A stretch of DNA of 64,000 bases from Plasmopara viticola (Eukaryota; Oomycota; Peronosporomycetes; Peronosporales; Peronosporaceae). The DNA lies in NCBI GenBank assembly GCA_001695595.3, contig MBPM02000052.1, forward strand, positions 515,476 through 579,475. Direction: 5' to 3'. The position numbers were made by a program, and so were the translations under genes. The notes beneath the pieces are model-generated. The model had not been told where the DNA came from and made no database searches. It worked only from the letters and a program-made list of their open reading frames with translations. Shown one piece after another: positions 22,602 through 34,620 of the stretch; position 1 is the first letter of the stretch, and the number at the start of each line of letters is the position of its first letter.

Positions 22602-23359
22602 CTATCGTAGTAATGCTTACAGCTTATATCGCAGCTAAGAAAGCTGGTTTGGCACATTTTAAAGCATTTAGACTTAGTACGATTTTTAGAGTTTAAGCAT
22701 ATGTAGTAAAATCTTTGTTAGCATACTCAGTGAGCAGAAAACGACATCTTTATGGAGAAGTATAATAGCTAAGCAAAAGGCCGATCTAAAACGAGCGAAG
22801 GCCGACTAAACATATTATTAACTCAAACCTTGCTGGTTGGGCCTCGTCTTGATAAATTGTGTCTATCTTTTTCGCCGATTAAGCCTCAAATGTACGCGAG
22901 GCTGTGCCTGTCGATTCATCAAGAAAAGAGCTAACGGCGCCGCCTTTATACTTTTTCTAGATGATAAATACTTCTTGCGTTTTCGTCTGCAATTATAAAT
23001 CTGAGAAAAAAGTTGCATCTACTATACTATAAGGGTGGATAGCTATTGAGACAGAGTGCAGCAAGCGAAACAGTCAGACGTTACCTAAATGATAATCGTT
23101 GCGGATGGAACCATTGCTAAACGACAAAAATTAGACTGGGTAACACATCGCACTAAATTACACTATCATTTATAATTTGAAGCACCTTAATAATACCAGT
23201 TTAAACCGAAGTCTAATACCGGTACTTTCCCACGTTAAGCATAAACTAATAAATAATCAGGCCAACCCAACACTCGATTTTTAATTATATTGAAAAATAT
23301 ATTCCTTAGGAAATTATATAAATAAATATACCCAATTAAATAAATATACGCCTTTTCGT

Positions 23360-23686
23360 AGCTTGGAAAAGGTTGGGGTGACGCCCTCCTTCCAAGCGCG
23401 GGGGATAAATGCTCGCGCGCTTCGGACAGATGCTCTCTGGCATCTGCAGGTCTCTAACGAGTCTCACCCTCGACGCGACGGTCTCCTGCCCCGGGCGCCA
23501 CCTGGGCTCTTAACAAGTCAGAGCTAAACAAGATAATGGAAGACCCTCACGACCTCGGTGCTGGCTGCACTGCCCGCCGAACGAGACCCGACGTATGCGG
23601 ACACCACTCTATGCCGTGGACTAGCCAGACTGAGCCTAGCACGTGCATAACTTGGCAACGCGAAAAGGTAATACATTACATTACAT
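23360..23686 (+). mobile_element. Short LINE-derived element copy S3
   Basis: Same three-block structure as S1 and S2, ending in ATTACATTACAT. It is flanked by a perfect 13-bp target duplication TACGCCTTTTCGT (23347-23359 and 23687-23699). The unoccupied site is at 10607-10619. Confidence 0.92.
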
Positions 23687-23733
23687 TACGCCTTTTCGTG
23701 AATTACACAGCAAACTACGGTAAAGCTGATGTA

Positions 23734-24061
23734 TTGTATTGTATTGTATTACGTTATCGCTTTGCCAAGTTATGCACGTGCAAGGCTCAGTCTGGCTAGT
23801 CCACGGCATAGAGTGGTGTCCGCATACGTCGGGTCTCGTTCGGCGGGCAGTGCAGCCAGCACCGAGGTCGTGAGGGTCTTCCACTATTTTGTTTAGCTCT
23901 GACTTGGTAAGAGCCCAGGTGGCGCCCTGGTGCTGGAGACCGTCGTGTCGAGGGTGAGACTCGTTAGAGACCTACAGATGCCCGAGAGCATCTGCCCGAA
24001 GCGCGCGAGCATTTAGCCCCCGCGCCAGGAAGGAGGGCGTCACCCCAACCTTTTCCGAAGC
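23734..24061 (-). mobile_element. Short LINE-derived element copy S4
   Basis: Minus-strand copy with a TTGTATTGTATTG tail side at 23734, flanked by a perfect 14-bp target duplication GTAAAGCTGATGTA (23720-23733 and 24062-24075). With S3 it forms an inverted pair separated by 47 bp. The unoccupied site is at 10640-10653. Confidence 0.92.
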
Positions 24062-24075
24062 GTAAAGCTGATGTA

Positions 24076-26172
24076 ATATACAAAAAGATTGGCGTGGTGA
24101 CCAGATTTAGTATATTGCTTTCAATTAAATTCTACCAAAGCGACTCAGGATATACGTCGGTACGCATTCGTCTGCCTATGACCGATTCGTGCCTCCATAC
24201 GGTAAGACTTAATTAATAAATTATTCAGTAAGTGATGAAAGGGCTATGAGTATTAATCTTGAAAGTGTTACAGTATTGGTTGGTGATTTGAAGTAAGAAA
24301 GTACAGTCAGTATAAATTAGTACACCAACGTGGTAGAAAACTCGAGAGAACTTTTTTTTAATACCAGGAATTTGTTGCAGCTGATGTATTTTTCGTTATA
24401 TGCTTATAGAGCTCATTTTCATGTTGTCTCGAAGTAGCATGGACGATCAAATAGGATGTGAAGACACAATGCAACTACAACGTTCGTGCTCATGCTTTCG
24501 TGACGTCAAGGCTGCAGTTTGAGACTACCATGTGGCTTTTCAGCGAAATAACACGCTTGTCTGAAGCGATCCAAAGTTGTCTGTACTCAATATGTTTGTT
24601 CATTTGTTGCACAGTTTACATTGATGTCAACGTTTTCGCCTCTTCCATCTCGAAATCACAAACTTATGGGCGTGGATGCATTTATCAGAGACGCTCATCG
24701 ACACTGGACGGCTTGCCACTTGGGTACGAATCGAGAAGCTCAAATGTCCACAGACGAAATGATTAAGCCAAGTAAATTGGGACGAAAATTAGTGAGTTAA
24801 GCCTTCATATATCACATTAAATCTGTGCTCCGAATCCAGTATACTACATATGTTTTGCTTACGTCATCTAATGGGGTAGTAAAAGTGGCCATTGATTATA
24901 GAAAATGCTGTGCTTGAATTGGCGAGGGGTGCGCAGCGAAGTCATTCAACAAAATTTCTAACCGAATTACTGATGAAAATTGACGAGCGCTTGAATGGCT
25001 AATTGAAATTGGTGAAGAAAAATGATCATGTTCGTGCAGTCCATGTCAAATTGACGTCTAATGGCGTTGGATCTAACTATTGAGCGCAAAAAAGCTTTTT
25101 GGGATCGATTGTCGTTAGGACATTGAACGATATGTGGCGGCACATCGGGAAAGGTATTTATCGTCTATTTCAGCATAAATTCTGACGTTGAGGCGTTCAG
25201 CCATCATCCTACAGATGGCAGCTTGGTGGCACTAGCTTTTCAGCTAACCGCAGTTACCAATTCCATGAACCAACGGTTCCTACCGTACTGGGTTGGACAA
25301 CTGTTTAGACAATGAATCCATCAGTAGGGTAGAACTAATCTGTTTCACGACAGTCTAAACCCAGCTCACGTTCTCTATTAGTAGGTGGACAATGCAACCA
25401 TTGGCGAGTTCTAGTTTGCAATGATAGGAAGAGCCGACATCGAAGAATCAAAAAGCAACGTCACTATGGACGCTTGGCTGCCACAAGCCTATTATCCCTG
25501 TGATAACTTTTCTGACACCTCTAGCTTGAATCTCAAAAGAACTAAAGGATCGATAGGCCAAGCTTTCACTGTTTGTATTTATACTGAAATCAAAATCAAG
25601 TGAGCTTTACCCTTTTGTTCCACATGAGATTTCTGTTCTCATTGAGCTCACCTTAGAACACCTGTGCTATCATTTAAAAGATGCGCTGCCCCAACCATTT
25701 CGATGATTTGTTAGTGAGAGGAAGCGGTATATCAACTTAGTGGTGTGTCAAGTAAGGTTTTAGTGCAATTCTTGGAAAAATTGCTAAGATTTCATGCAAT
25801 AAGCATGAAGAAATGAGAGCCACGCGCTCTATTGCCTATCGGTACGGCAAATATCAAAATTAAGCCATCAAGTATTTTGACTTAACATAGAAAGCCATTT
25901 CATTCGCACTGGCATACAGCGCTGGACTTGCACTCAATCTTTCACCGCCAACTGTTCGACTGGATCCTATCGAAGGATTGTGCGGGGCACCACTTATTAC
26001 TTGGAATGGAAAAAAACCAAAAAGAGAGTGTTTGACAGTAGCTTTCGTTAGCATGGCTAGTAGTCGTTAGTAATAAACGTACTGGAACCTTATTGTGTGA
26101 TCTAGTCTTTTCCATACACTGTTTTTATCGTGATGCAAATTTTGACTGTATTTTAATGCGTAAATCAAAAGT
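24076..26172 (+). pseudogene. Gag-like repeat relic (R segment) left of the right-hand array
   Basis: After a minus-strand B start fragment (MEARIGHRQTNAYRR at 24197-24153), this is the plus-strand R repeat. It shares the order seen at 31.6, 38.7, 46.1 and 52.4 kb: a TTTGAGACTAYCATGTGGCT block, GRGCIYQRRSSTLDGLPLGY near 24670-24725, then an 'RSC/HHLLLG'-type region near 25900-26030. Reading frames are broken. About 25200-25600 has inserted or diverged sequence with no match elsewhere in the window. The gag assignment rests on a knuckle-like motif in other copies. Confidence 0.35.
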
Positions 26173-27288
26173 AATGTAATGTAATGTATTACGTTATCGC
26201 GTTGCCAAGGTATGCACGTGCTAGGCTCAGTCTGGCTAGTCCACGGCATAGAGTGGTGTCCGCATACGTCGAGTCTCGTTCGGCGGGCAGTGCATCCAGC
26301 ACCGAGGTCGTATGGGTCTTCCATTTCTTTCGGTCTTGTGCAAGGGTACGTACCACTTCGAGGTCTTGTGCTATCCGGAGTCGAAAGCCGGAGCCACGGG
26401 AAACAAGGTTGTGGTCGAGTGTCGAGGGGAGCGTGGTGCGGGGACGTCCGCGCCATTTTGCTGCGGTGGACAAGATGTAGGCACGCATCTGGAGGTTAGC
26501 TGGAATGTCGGGATAGCGGCGAAGTACATGGCCAAACAGGCGCCAGCGAGCTTGTGTCAGTCGTAGTCTCAGCGGCCGCTCATCACAGAGGTCGTAGAGT
26601 CTTGCATTCGAAATGGGTCGGGGGTAGCGATAGCCAAGAGCGTAGCGAAGCTGGCGGCGATGGAAACTCTCGAGGCCGTGGAGCTCTGACTTGGTAAAAG
26701 CCCAGTTGTACAGCAGAATCGGTAGAACGTAGGTGTTGTACAATCGAATGCGTGTCTTGGGTGAGATGAACGTGGGGCGGAGCCAGACGGACCAGAGGCG
26801 GTGGAGCGCGAGGGTGGCCAGGGACTTGCGTCGGGATAGATCTTTAATATCGCCGAGGAGTGTTCCGAGCTTCTTAGTGTGGTGCCAGGTTTCTTCTCGG
26901 GATCGGGCGTGTCGAGTGGCGCCCGACGGGTTGCAGTGGCGGCGGATTTCGGTGACTTCGGTCTTGGCTTTTTTTTTTTTTTTTTCAGGGTTAGAAGGAA
27001 GTCATCAATGCGGTGCTCACCTCTATCGTAGATCTTGGTTTCTCGGAGGCCAAGGATATCGACGCGGTAGCGCCGGAGATCTTCGGGGAGTGTTTCGTGC
27101 TTCTTGCGCTTCGAACCTAGAGAATCCACATTAAAGGAGCCAATCCGGATGCGGTTGGCGCGGTTAAGGGCGTGGAAGGGGGTTTGGCCTGGTGCTGAAG
27201 ACCGTCGCGTCGAGGGTGAGACTCGTTAGAGACCTGCAGATGCCCGAGAGCACCTGCCCGAAGCGCGCGAGCATTAAGCCCCCGCGCT
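26173..27288 (-). mobile_element. Internally deleted LINE copy L1
   Basis: A non-LTR retrotransposon copy on the minus strand, flanked by a perfect 12-bp target duplication TAAATCAAAAGT (26161-26172 and 27289-27300) and ending in a TGTAA pentanucleotide tail. From its 5' end it has a leader shared with the short elements. Next comes an endonuclease N-terminus (NSLGSKRKKHETLPEDLRRY, VDILGLRETK, about 27130-27000). A long A run (T run on plus, about 26969-26989) follows, and then the reverse-transcriptase C-terminal part (YNTYVLPILLYNW, ESFHRRQLRYALGY, RWRLFGHVLRRYPDIP, 26743-26189). The catalytic middle of the reverse transcriptase is missing. Structure and junction match L2 at 56673-57812, so this deletion form has itself been mobilised. 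Confidence 0.9.
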
Positions 27289-27372
27289 TAAATCAAAAGT
27301 CAAGATGGAAATTTATATTGATTGCTTTGATCTGGTTTGTTGATTAAAAATGTTTTTTAAGAAATCAGCATA

Positions 27373-27470
27373 AAGTAAGGAGAATGTAGATTTCTCATAA
27401 ATCACTTTAATAGAATTCGACCAAGTAAGGAAATGTAGATTTTCATAATTCAGTTTAATACAATTCGACC
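27373..27470. repeat. Tandem duplication in the E3 3' flank
   Basis: Two imperfect copies of about 50 bp (27373-27422 and 27423-27470; each starts AAGTAAGGA and ends AATTCGACC), followed by a partial third start. The other effector units have one copy. Confidence 0.75.
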
Positions 27471-27521
27471 AAGTAAGGAAATTTTCGTCATGCCTATCGC
27501 TCCGGCGTACGCCGAACACAA

Positions 27522-29009
27522 TTATGGCACAGACGGAGCTTCGTTAGTGCTTCTGTCATAAATACCACCTAGGCTAAGGTCCGTATTGACGTCTTTGAGC
27601 GCCAATGCAGTGGATGGGGGCGCAAACGACTGTGAACTGTGCACATTCGGGTGCTGATGCGGGACAAAAGAACGCCATGGACCGCCAAGACTGAGGATCG
27701 AATTTGAAGTCAGAGAGGAGTGGTCGCCTGGCTTATAAGGGGCAAAAAAACGGCTTGGTCCGTCAAAGCTGGAACTTGATCTTTTAGCAGAAACAAGGTG
27801 GTCGCCTACGGTCGTCGATTCCGTCGAAAGAGGCATAGTCGACTTTGGCCCTCGATTCTTTAATCGCTTGGATGGACGACTGGTTTTGTCGATGTTGCCA
27901 TCAAGAGTACGCTTTGATCGTTTACTAGCGACGGCGCGAGTACTTGTGGACGTTGATGCCCCGTTTAGTGGCTCAGTCGAATGCGAACTTTGCACTTTTG
28001 AGTGCGCATGTCGAGCCATGGTACTGCTTGTGCCTGTGTTGCCAGCCGGATTGATATCCAGGTTGGCTGACACGACATTTTGATCAGGCTGGAATCGTTT
28101 AAAAATGTTGTACATCCGCACCCATCTCTGATAATGCAAATTGAGCAAGTAATTGAGCACGCCGAACCTTACGGATTTCGGCAAAGTTTCCCACTGTTTC
28201 CACACGATGTGGTTTTTTTTCAGATTCCGCATAGCCATAAGCACATACCGCTGCGCTTGGATTTCAAGAGCTTGCCTGTGGTTATGAATAGGACTTTTCT
28301 CAATTCTCCAATCCAACATGCCCCAAATAGAAGACGTCTCCGCGCGAGTTGGTTTTACATTGTCGTGGAAGAGTTCGGCAAACGCTGCATGAACTTGCTC
28401 GATATCGTCTATGTGCTTGTCTAACACAACCATCGGCCTCATGCCGTAAAAGCTGACTTTCCACTCTTTAATACTGAGGATCTCATTGCCGGATATATCA
28501 CGAGAAGCATCGCCAATTTGGACGTTTCTACCAGATGGCTTCCAATGTTTCTGCAATGCTTCCTCTGCGCCTTTTGCAGCCACTTTTAACTCCTCATACT
28601 CTTTAGATTTTTCCATCTCCTTCATAGCCTCTGCAGCATATAGCATCTTCTCTACCACCTCCGGTTGAGGGTGCGCATTATTTGCAGGATCAGCAGCGTA
28701 TGGCGTCTTCTTCACAGCCTTTGGAGCGCGTGTCTTCTTTTCTATAATCTCTGCAACACGTGGCAACTTTTGGACACCCTCATTGATCATGTTTGCTAAA
28801 ACAGAGTAGACTAAGCGCTCTTCATTCGCCAAGTCGTCGTGCACGCCACGGCTTCCTCGAAAAGATTGATTTGGCAGAGACTGCACGCCCGCATTACCGG
28901 CTGTTGTGACGTCATGATCGTAGATTAGGGGCGGGTGGCCAGGTTCTGCAGCAACCTGGCTGCTGGTCACGACAAAAAGAGCAGTTAAGACGGAATACGC
29001 ACCACACAT
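27522..29009 (-). CDS. Secreted effector E3 with degenerate RxLR and EER
   Basis: 495 aa from ATG at 29009. The signal peptide is MCGAYSVLTALFVVTSSQVA-A (1-21). The RxLR position reads QSFR (48-51), the most divergent in the family, while EER at 63-65 is kept. Core GDASRDISGN is at 166-175, then EWKVSFYGMRPM. VRFGVLNYLLNLHYQRWVRM is at about 280-299, inside a helical Trp-rich stretch. A bipartite basic segment SKRSKRT...SRPSKRLKNR at 362-386 is a strong nuclear-localisation candidate. The C-terminus carries FFAPYKPG, one PPSTALA and LSLGGIYDRS. It lies head-to-head with relic P3. In its 5' half it resembles E4/E6 more than E5/E7, although its place in the array is that of E5/E7. Confidence 0.9.
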   Translation of the reverse strand: MCGAYSVLTALFVVTSSQVAAEPGHPPLIYDHDVTTAGNAGVQSLPNQSFRGSRGVHDDLANEERLVYSVLANMINEGVQKLPRVAEIIEKKTRAPKAVKKTPYAADPANNAHPQPEVVEKMLYAAEAMKEMEKSKEYEELKVAAKGAEEALQKHWKPSGRNVQIGDASRDISGNEILSIKEWKVSFYGMRPMVVLDKHIDDIEQVHAAFAELFHDNVKPTRAETSSIWGMLDWRIEKSPIHNHRQALEIQAQRYVLMAMRNLKKNHIVWKQWETLPKSVRFGVLNYLLNLHYQRWVRMYNIFKRFQPDQNVVSANLDINPAGNTGTSSTMARHAHSKVQSSHSTEPLNGASTSTSTRAVASKRSKRTLDGNIDKTSRPSKRLKNRGPKSTMPLSTESTTVGDHLVSAKRSSSSFDGPSRFFAPYKPGDHSSLTSNSILSLGGPWRSFVPHQHPNVHSSQSFAPPSTALALKDVNTDLSLGGIYDRSTNEAPSVP

Positions 29010-29065
29010 GGATGTTTGGGGATGGAAAATCGCTATGGTGTCTTGTACACCCGTCCGAATAATTT

Positions 29066-29077
29066 ACAGCCAGTCAA
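29066..29077 (-). promoter_or_regulatory. Conserved upstream box of effector E3
   Basis: TTGACTGGCTGT on the minus strand, 57-68 nt before the ATG, matching the boxes before E1 and E2 although the surrounding leader has diverged. The 220-bp gap to relic P3 would have held two divergent promoters. Confidence 0.4.
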
Positions 29078-29228
29078 AAAATAAAGTGGTGATATCATAC
29101 CGATACATATGTCAGCCTTTCAGTACGATAGGATTTTATGATTACATTTGCTACTATTCTTTAAATATCTGCAGGAGATTATAAATAATGTAAATTATTC
29201 AATAATTTGCCTGCTTGATCGATCGTAA

Positions 29229-29921
29229 TATCGAGCGAGTTCATGAAGCGTTTGCCAACCTCTGCGACGAGACTGTTAAACAAACACCCGCAGAAACGTC
29301 TTATCTGAGGGGCATATTACATTGGATGGCGCCATCTTTTGAGAGGTATCACCGGCCAGATTTGTACGTCGAGCAGCGTTTTATGTGCTTCTAGGCTTGC
29401 AGAATATCGAAGAAAATTTCATTACCGAAATCAGCCTGATAAAAAAGTTGTGTGAACCTGGAGAAACCTGGCAACACAGGCACCAGCAGTCCTATATCTT
29501 TACACGAGCATCATAAAGTGCACAGTATATATATATATCCGTCTCAGTCACTGAATGCGACATCGACGTCCAAGGGTCCTCACTAAAAGATCAAAGCGTA
29601 CAATCAACGACAAAACCAACACAACAAATTTTCCATCGAAGCAGTCAAAGATGTGGAGTTCCAAGTCGGCTTTACCGCTTCGAACATAATCAACGATCTC
29701 TGGCGTCCACTTTGTCTCTAACAAACGATCATGATCTAGCTTTGGCGGTACAAGCAGTGCGTTTGTTCCGTACCAGCCATCGAAGGTGCACAGTCTAAAA
29801 GCACTGGCGCCCCCATCCACTGAATGACGCCCAAAGACATTGACACGAAACTGAGCCTTGGTGGCATCTATGGCAAAAGCACTCTTAAAGCTCCATCTGT
29901 GCCGTAGAAGGTTCTAGTTTA
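29229..29921 (+). pseudogene. 5'-truncated effector relic P3
   Basis: A plus-strand relic that begins at the codon block for IERVHEAFANLCD (29229-29270) and so lacks the signal peptide, RxLR and EER. PAETSYLRGILHW follows. Deletions and frameshifts then lead to a GTSS-like part, VHSLKALAPPST (29786-29820) and LVASMAKAL near 29856-29885. It ends like E1/E2 and continues into the same 3' flank. P3 to P7 all begin at this same point, so the truncation is older than the array. Confidence 0.75.
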
Positions 29922-30540
29922 GGTGGCATGAGATCATTCCTTATGCGGAGGGTTAGCTTTTAAGTGATTTATATAATACATTCCCGTTTTTATTTGATAA
30001 CTTATGCTAGTTCTGGACAAGATTTGGATTTCGTACTTCTTCCTTGTAGTCCATTTATTAAGACTGATTTTTACATGTCTTTCAGCTGCGCTAACACGGG
30101 GCCAGATTAGATGTTGCGATTATCTTCATGACTGACCCTCTACTATCCACACGATTAGTATGAGAAATACGATCGTTCATTTCCAAATGCGCCGTATTCA
30201 ACAACATCTAGAAAAAATAATAGAGAGAGCGCCGTAAGCTCTCTTCTAATCGAGTTGATAGACAACGATAAAGCCATCGCGTACATTCGATGGATAATAG
30301 GCAAATAACGCAGGTTTTCTTTACCAAAACGAGCCCTTGCTGGCAACCTTTAAGCTCACTAATAGTCATAACATCTATGAAGTATTAAGTTGAATTTGTT
30401 AGTGTGCAATACTGCATAGCTATTAGCTTCGTCTATCTTTTTAAATCATAATTTAGCATTTTTTTCTAGTGGACAACTGCTTATCTAAGCCTTTCTTTAA
30501 AAAAAGTTGTCAATCGTTGTTCCAATTGGCGTTCAATGTG
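29922..30540. other. Spacer after P3 (type X)
   Basis: Homologous to the spacer after P5 (42934-43560) and to the E1/E2 3' flanks. It contains an ATATAT-like run and a GAGAGAGCGCC segment. No gene is supported; a 63-codon minus frame at 30346-30155 is not conserved as an open frame. Confidence 0.45.
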
Positions 30541-31640
30541 ATTGCGTGCGTTACGAGAGTCTTTTGATGGATGTTTGCTTCAGGAACGCATAGTACACCG
30601 CAGCTTATCCTTCTCAATCTGCAGACAAATAAGGGAGCGATTGGGTAAGAGAGGCAACGTGTGTCTGCTAACGCACACGCTAAGTATTGGTCAAATAATT
30701 GGGTATTTTACTAATTCTGTACGGTATAGTTGTTTCACGGAAAAAGGTCTACGGCATAATATATAAGTTTCCCGTTCACCCGATTATACAAAATCGAAAC
30801 CGCCTCCGTAGCCTTTTCTACCTTCAAATTTCGTCAGCTTGAAATTTACATGAGACTCTTCCGTCCGGGCACCGGAGTCTGTGGCTACTGAATCCTTGAT
30901 CAGAGACTTTCTCGTAGGACTTAAAAACCTGGCAGCTGGGAGCGCTGCAGCTTGAGCCGTCTTCTCAGGCTCATAGGAGCCAAAAAGTTTATCGAGCAGT
31001 CCCAAATTGCTCGTTGGACAGTTGTGGTGGTCATTTTATTGATTTTTAAATCTTTGTTAGATAGTCAATCTAATTGCGTGCACGAAAGATCAACTACAAT
31101 ATCTAAAAAGGTAATGCCGCACTTTGAACAAAGAGGCTAAGAGGAAGATTTTTGACCTTCCTCTGAGTGACCGTTCATCATCCTGATTCTACAAAAAGCG
31201 GCATGTAAACTTATAAACAAATATTTCCTTGTCTTGTTTGCAATTCTTTATAGGCACTAATGCCAGCTCAGTAGTCTTCGGAGAGAGCTATACACCATAT
31301 GTATTCGATACTCGTCAAGATATTTCAGAAGACAAAGTTGCCTAAGTTTGGATAGGTGCAACAGAAGCTACTCTTCTTTTAAAATCCTAACCAGATTTTA
31401 TCACAATAATTCAGCTTCATTAAGCGCTCAACTGCACGAACCACAATTCTTCGTTTGCTCTGGCTGTCTATCCCACTAAAAATGTCGGGGGTTCCATTTC
31501 AATATGCCCTACAACCTGCTTCTAGAAGTTAAGTCTACCAAAGCGATCCTAGATGCATGTCGGTACACATTCGTCGGCCTATGTGCAATTTGTGCTTCAG
31601 TACGGTAAGCCTGAATAATAAGCAATGCAGTAAGTGATGA
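30541..31640 (-). pseudogene. Relic of unknown gene family, B (with D trace), segment C deleted (unit E3)
   Basis: Segment B at 31500-30784 is relatively clear. Its last part is open for 74 codons and encodes LLDKLFGSYEPEKT, PAARFLSPTRKS and VATDSGARTEESHVNFKLTK. Segment C is missing: sequence before C (to about 30680) runs directly into sequence after it (CTAAGTATTGGTCAAATAATT), a deletion of about 1.1 kb compared with the E5 unit. Confidence 0.5.
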
Positions 31641-33300
31641 GACGGCTATGGTCAGATACAGGGATTAATCTCGAGAGTGGTTCGGTATTGTTCGGAAGTT
31701 TGAAGTTTGAGGGGAGTAAGTAAGTAAAGCGTAGACTAGTACAACATCGTGGTAGAAAGTCTTACCGAATTTTCTTAATTCATTCACAATTCGGTGCAGC
31801 TGATGTAACGATTTTTGTTGCATGCTTTTAGAGCTATTTTTCATGTTGTATCGAGCTAGCTTGGATGTTCAAAAAAGATTTGAAGATTCTATGCTATTGC
31901 AACGTACCTACTTATGCCTCCATGACGTCAAGACTGCAGTTTGAGACTATCATGTAGCTTTTTACAGAACGTGAAAGCGTTCCAAAGCGATACAAAATTG
32001 TGTGCACTCAAGATGCTTGCCCATTTGTTGCACAATTTACATATATGTCAACATTTTAGCTGCTCCCAATTTTGATTTACAAACTCGTTGGATAACAGGC
32101 GTAGACGCATCAATCAGAGACGCTCATCGACACTAGATGGCTTGCCAATTGGCTACGCATCGCGGAGTTCAACGCATGGTATATGTCCACAGATGAAGTG
32201 ATTTAGCCGAGCGAAGTGGGACGAAAGTCAGTGAATTGAGCTTTCATACATAAATTCGTGTTCTGCAATATACCCAGCATACCACATATGTTATGCCTAA
32301 GTCCTTTCTTGAAAAAAAGAACGGGTGTTTGCGCCTAGAAAATCTTGTGCGTAAATTGTCGAGAATGTGCACAGCGAAGTCATTCAATAATGCTTTCAAC
32401 CGATTTTTGGAGGAAAATCGACGAGCGCTTGAATGGCTGACCGAAATTGGTGAAGTAAAATGGTTATGTTTGTGCAGTCCATGTCACATTGACGTCTCAT
32501 AACGTGAAATCATATAAACAGTAGCTACTAAGCGCAAGAAAGCTTCTTGTGATCGTTTGTCGCTAAGACATTGAACAATATGTATCGGTAAGCAAAGAGT
32601 TCACTAAATATGATTGCCAACAACGGATTTACCTCTAACATCCAGCAAGCAAATATGGACTGTTTGCAGCGCATTCAATGGCGTTCAATAATACAATATG
32701 CTGCAAATTTATCAATTGGGAGAGCGGTTTTACATCTTATTGGTGTGCCAAGTAAAACTTCCTTCCAACTGTTAAAAATATTGCCAAGTTTTCATGCAAT
32801 GAGCATGAAGAAATGAGAGCTCCGCACTATATTGCCTACGGTATGGCAAACCTTAAGGTAAAGCCAGTAAGTAAGTTGACTAACATGGAAAGCGTTTTAA
32901 TTCGCACTGGCTCACAGCACTAGACTTGGACATAATTTACACCGCCAACTGTTCGACTGGATTTTGTCGAAGAATTGTGCGGTGCACCACTTGTTACTTG
33001 GAATAGAAGAAAAACAAGGAGAAGTCGACAAATAGAATCTCAAGGTGCCACATTGGCTTTTAAAGTAAGCAAGAAGAACAATTAATGCGGCGAAAGTGAT
33101 GAAAATCGTCGCAAGGGCCTTAAGGGAGCTCGGATACTACAGCTCTAATTGCTAAGTGTTTGACAGTAGCTCCCGTTAGCATGGCTCGAAGTCGTTAGTA
33201 ATCATTAGACTGAAATCTTGTTGTGTGACCTATCTTTTTAATATACTGCTTTCATCGTGGTGCAAATCTTGACTGTATCTTACAGTGTAGATAACGATGA
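31641..33300 (+). pseudogene. Gag-like repeat relic (R segment), unit E3/E4
   Basis: A plus-strand R repeat nearly identical to 46100-47770. The open stretch 32610-32816 encodes MIANNGFTSNIQQANMDCLQ and VLHLIGVPSKTSFQLLKILP. Near 33085-33125 a CGESDENRRKG reading is the decayed form of the CVLCGESDESRRKC motif at about 39917-39958. Many stops are present elsewhere. Confidence 0.35.
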
Positions 33301-34142
33301 AGGTAGAGATTTTTGTGTGTTCCTTTAGTGCGAGCACGCTCTTTTATTCATTTAAAAGAAGACTTTTTGATAAACCTTGCATAAAAGCAAGAAAGTGTAG
33401 GTTCTTCATAAATTACTTCGACCAAGCAAGGAAATTTTCGTCATGCCACTTCCGCCGGGTTACGCCGGAAACATTTATGGCACAGACGGAGCTTTGCAAG
33501 TGCTTCTGTCATAAATACTACCTAGGCTCAGTCCATGTTGATGTCTTTGAGCGCCAATGCTGTGGATGGAGGCGCCAGCGAGTGTGAACTGTGCACATTC
33601 GGGTGCTGATACAAAAGCACTGCTTGGACCGCCAAGGCTGAGTCTCGAATTTGAAGTCAGAGAGGAGTGGTCGACTGGCTTATACGGGGCAAAAGCACTG
33701 CTTGGACCGCCAAAGCTGGACCTTGATCTTTTTGCAGAAACGGGGTGGAAGCCTATGGTCGTCGATTCCGTCGAGAGTGGCATAGCTGACTTTGGACCTC
33801 GATTCTTCAATCGCTTGGATGCACGACTGGTTGTGTCGATGTTGCCATCAACGGTACGCTTTGATCGTTTAGTAACGACGGCCCGATCGCTTCTAGACGC
33901 CGATACCCCGTTAGGTGGCCAAGTCGGATGCGAACTTTGCACTTTTGAGTGCGCATGTCGAGCCATGGTACTGCTTTTGCCTGTGTTGCCAGCCGGATTA
34001 AACTTCAGGTTAAATGACACGCCATTTCGATCAGGCTGGAATCGTTTAAAAGTGTTGTACATTCGCACCCATCTCTGATAATGCAAATTGAGCAAGTAGT
34101 TGAGCACGCCGAACCTTACGGATTCCGGCAAATTTTCCCACT

Positions 34143-34161
34143 GTTTCCACACACACACACA
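34143..34161. repeat. CA microsatellite inside E4
   Basis: The run CCACACACACACACAA stands where E6 has CCCACACTAA (48623-48632). The extra repeat units change the reading frame of E4 at this point. Confidence 0.8.
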
Positions 34162-34620
34162 ACTGGTTCGTTTTCATATTCTGCATAGCTATGAGCACAT
34201 ACCGCTGCGCTTGATGCTCAAGATGTTGCTTGTGGACATATTTGGAACTTCTCTTGATTTTCCAGCCCAACATGCCCCAAAGATAAGATGTCTCCTTGAG
34301 AGTTGGTAATACATTTGGGTCGCAAAGGTTGGCAAACACTGCATGGACTCGCTCGATCTTCTTCTCGTGCCTTTCAAACACAACCATTGGCCTCATACCG
34401 TGAAAGCCGACTTTCCACTCTTTTATACTGAGAAACACATTGCCGGATATATCACGAGAAGCATCGCCAATGCCGACGTTCTCACCAGAAGGATTCCAAT
34501 GTTTCTGCAATGCTTCGTCTGCGCCTTTTGCAGCCACTTTTAACTCCTCATACTCTTCAGATTTTTCCATCTCCTTCATGGCCTCTACAGCATATAGCAT
34601 TTTCTCTACCACCTCAGGTC

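Noticed and set aside
23536..23884. Short frames with DLGAGCTARRTRPDVCGHHS in several places on both strands
   Set aside because: They are the 3' end of the S/LINE elements in a shadow frame; the supported frame of L2 reads YADSTLCRGLARLSLARAYL.
26733..27134. Plus-strand 133-codon frame over L1 (and the same on minus over L2)
   Set aside because: Antisense to the endonuclease/reverse-transcriptase remnants and without known motifs.
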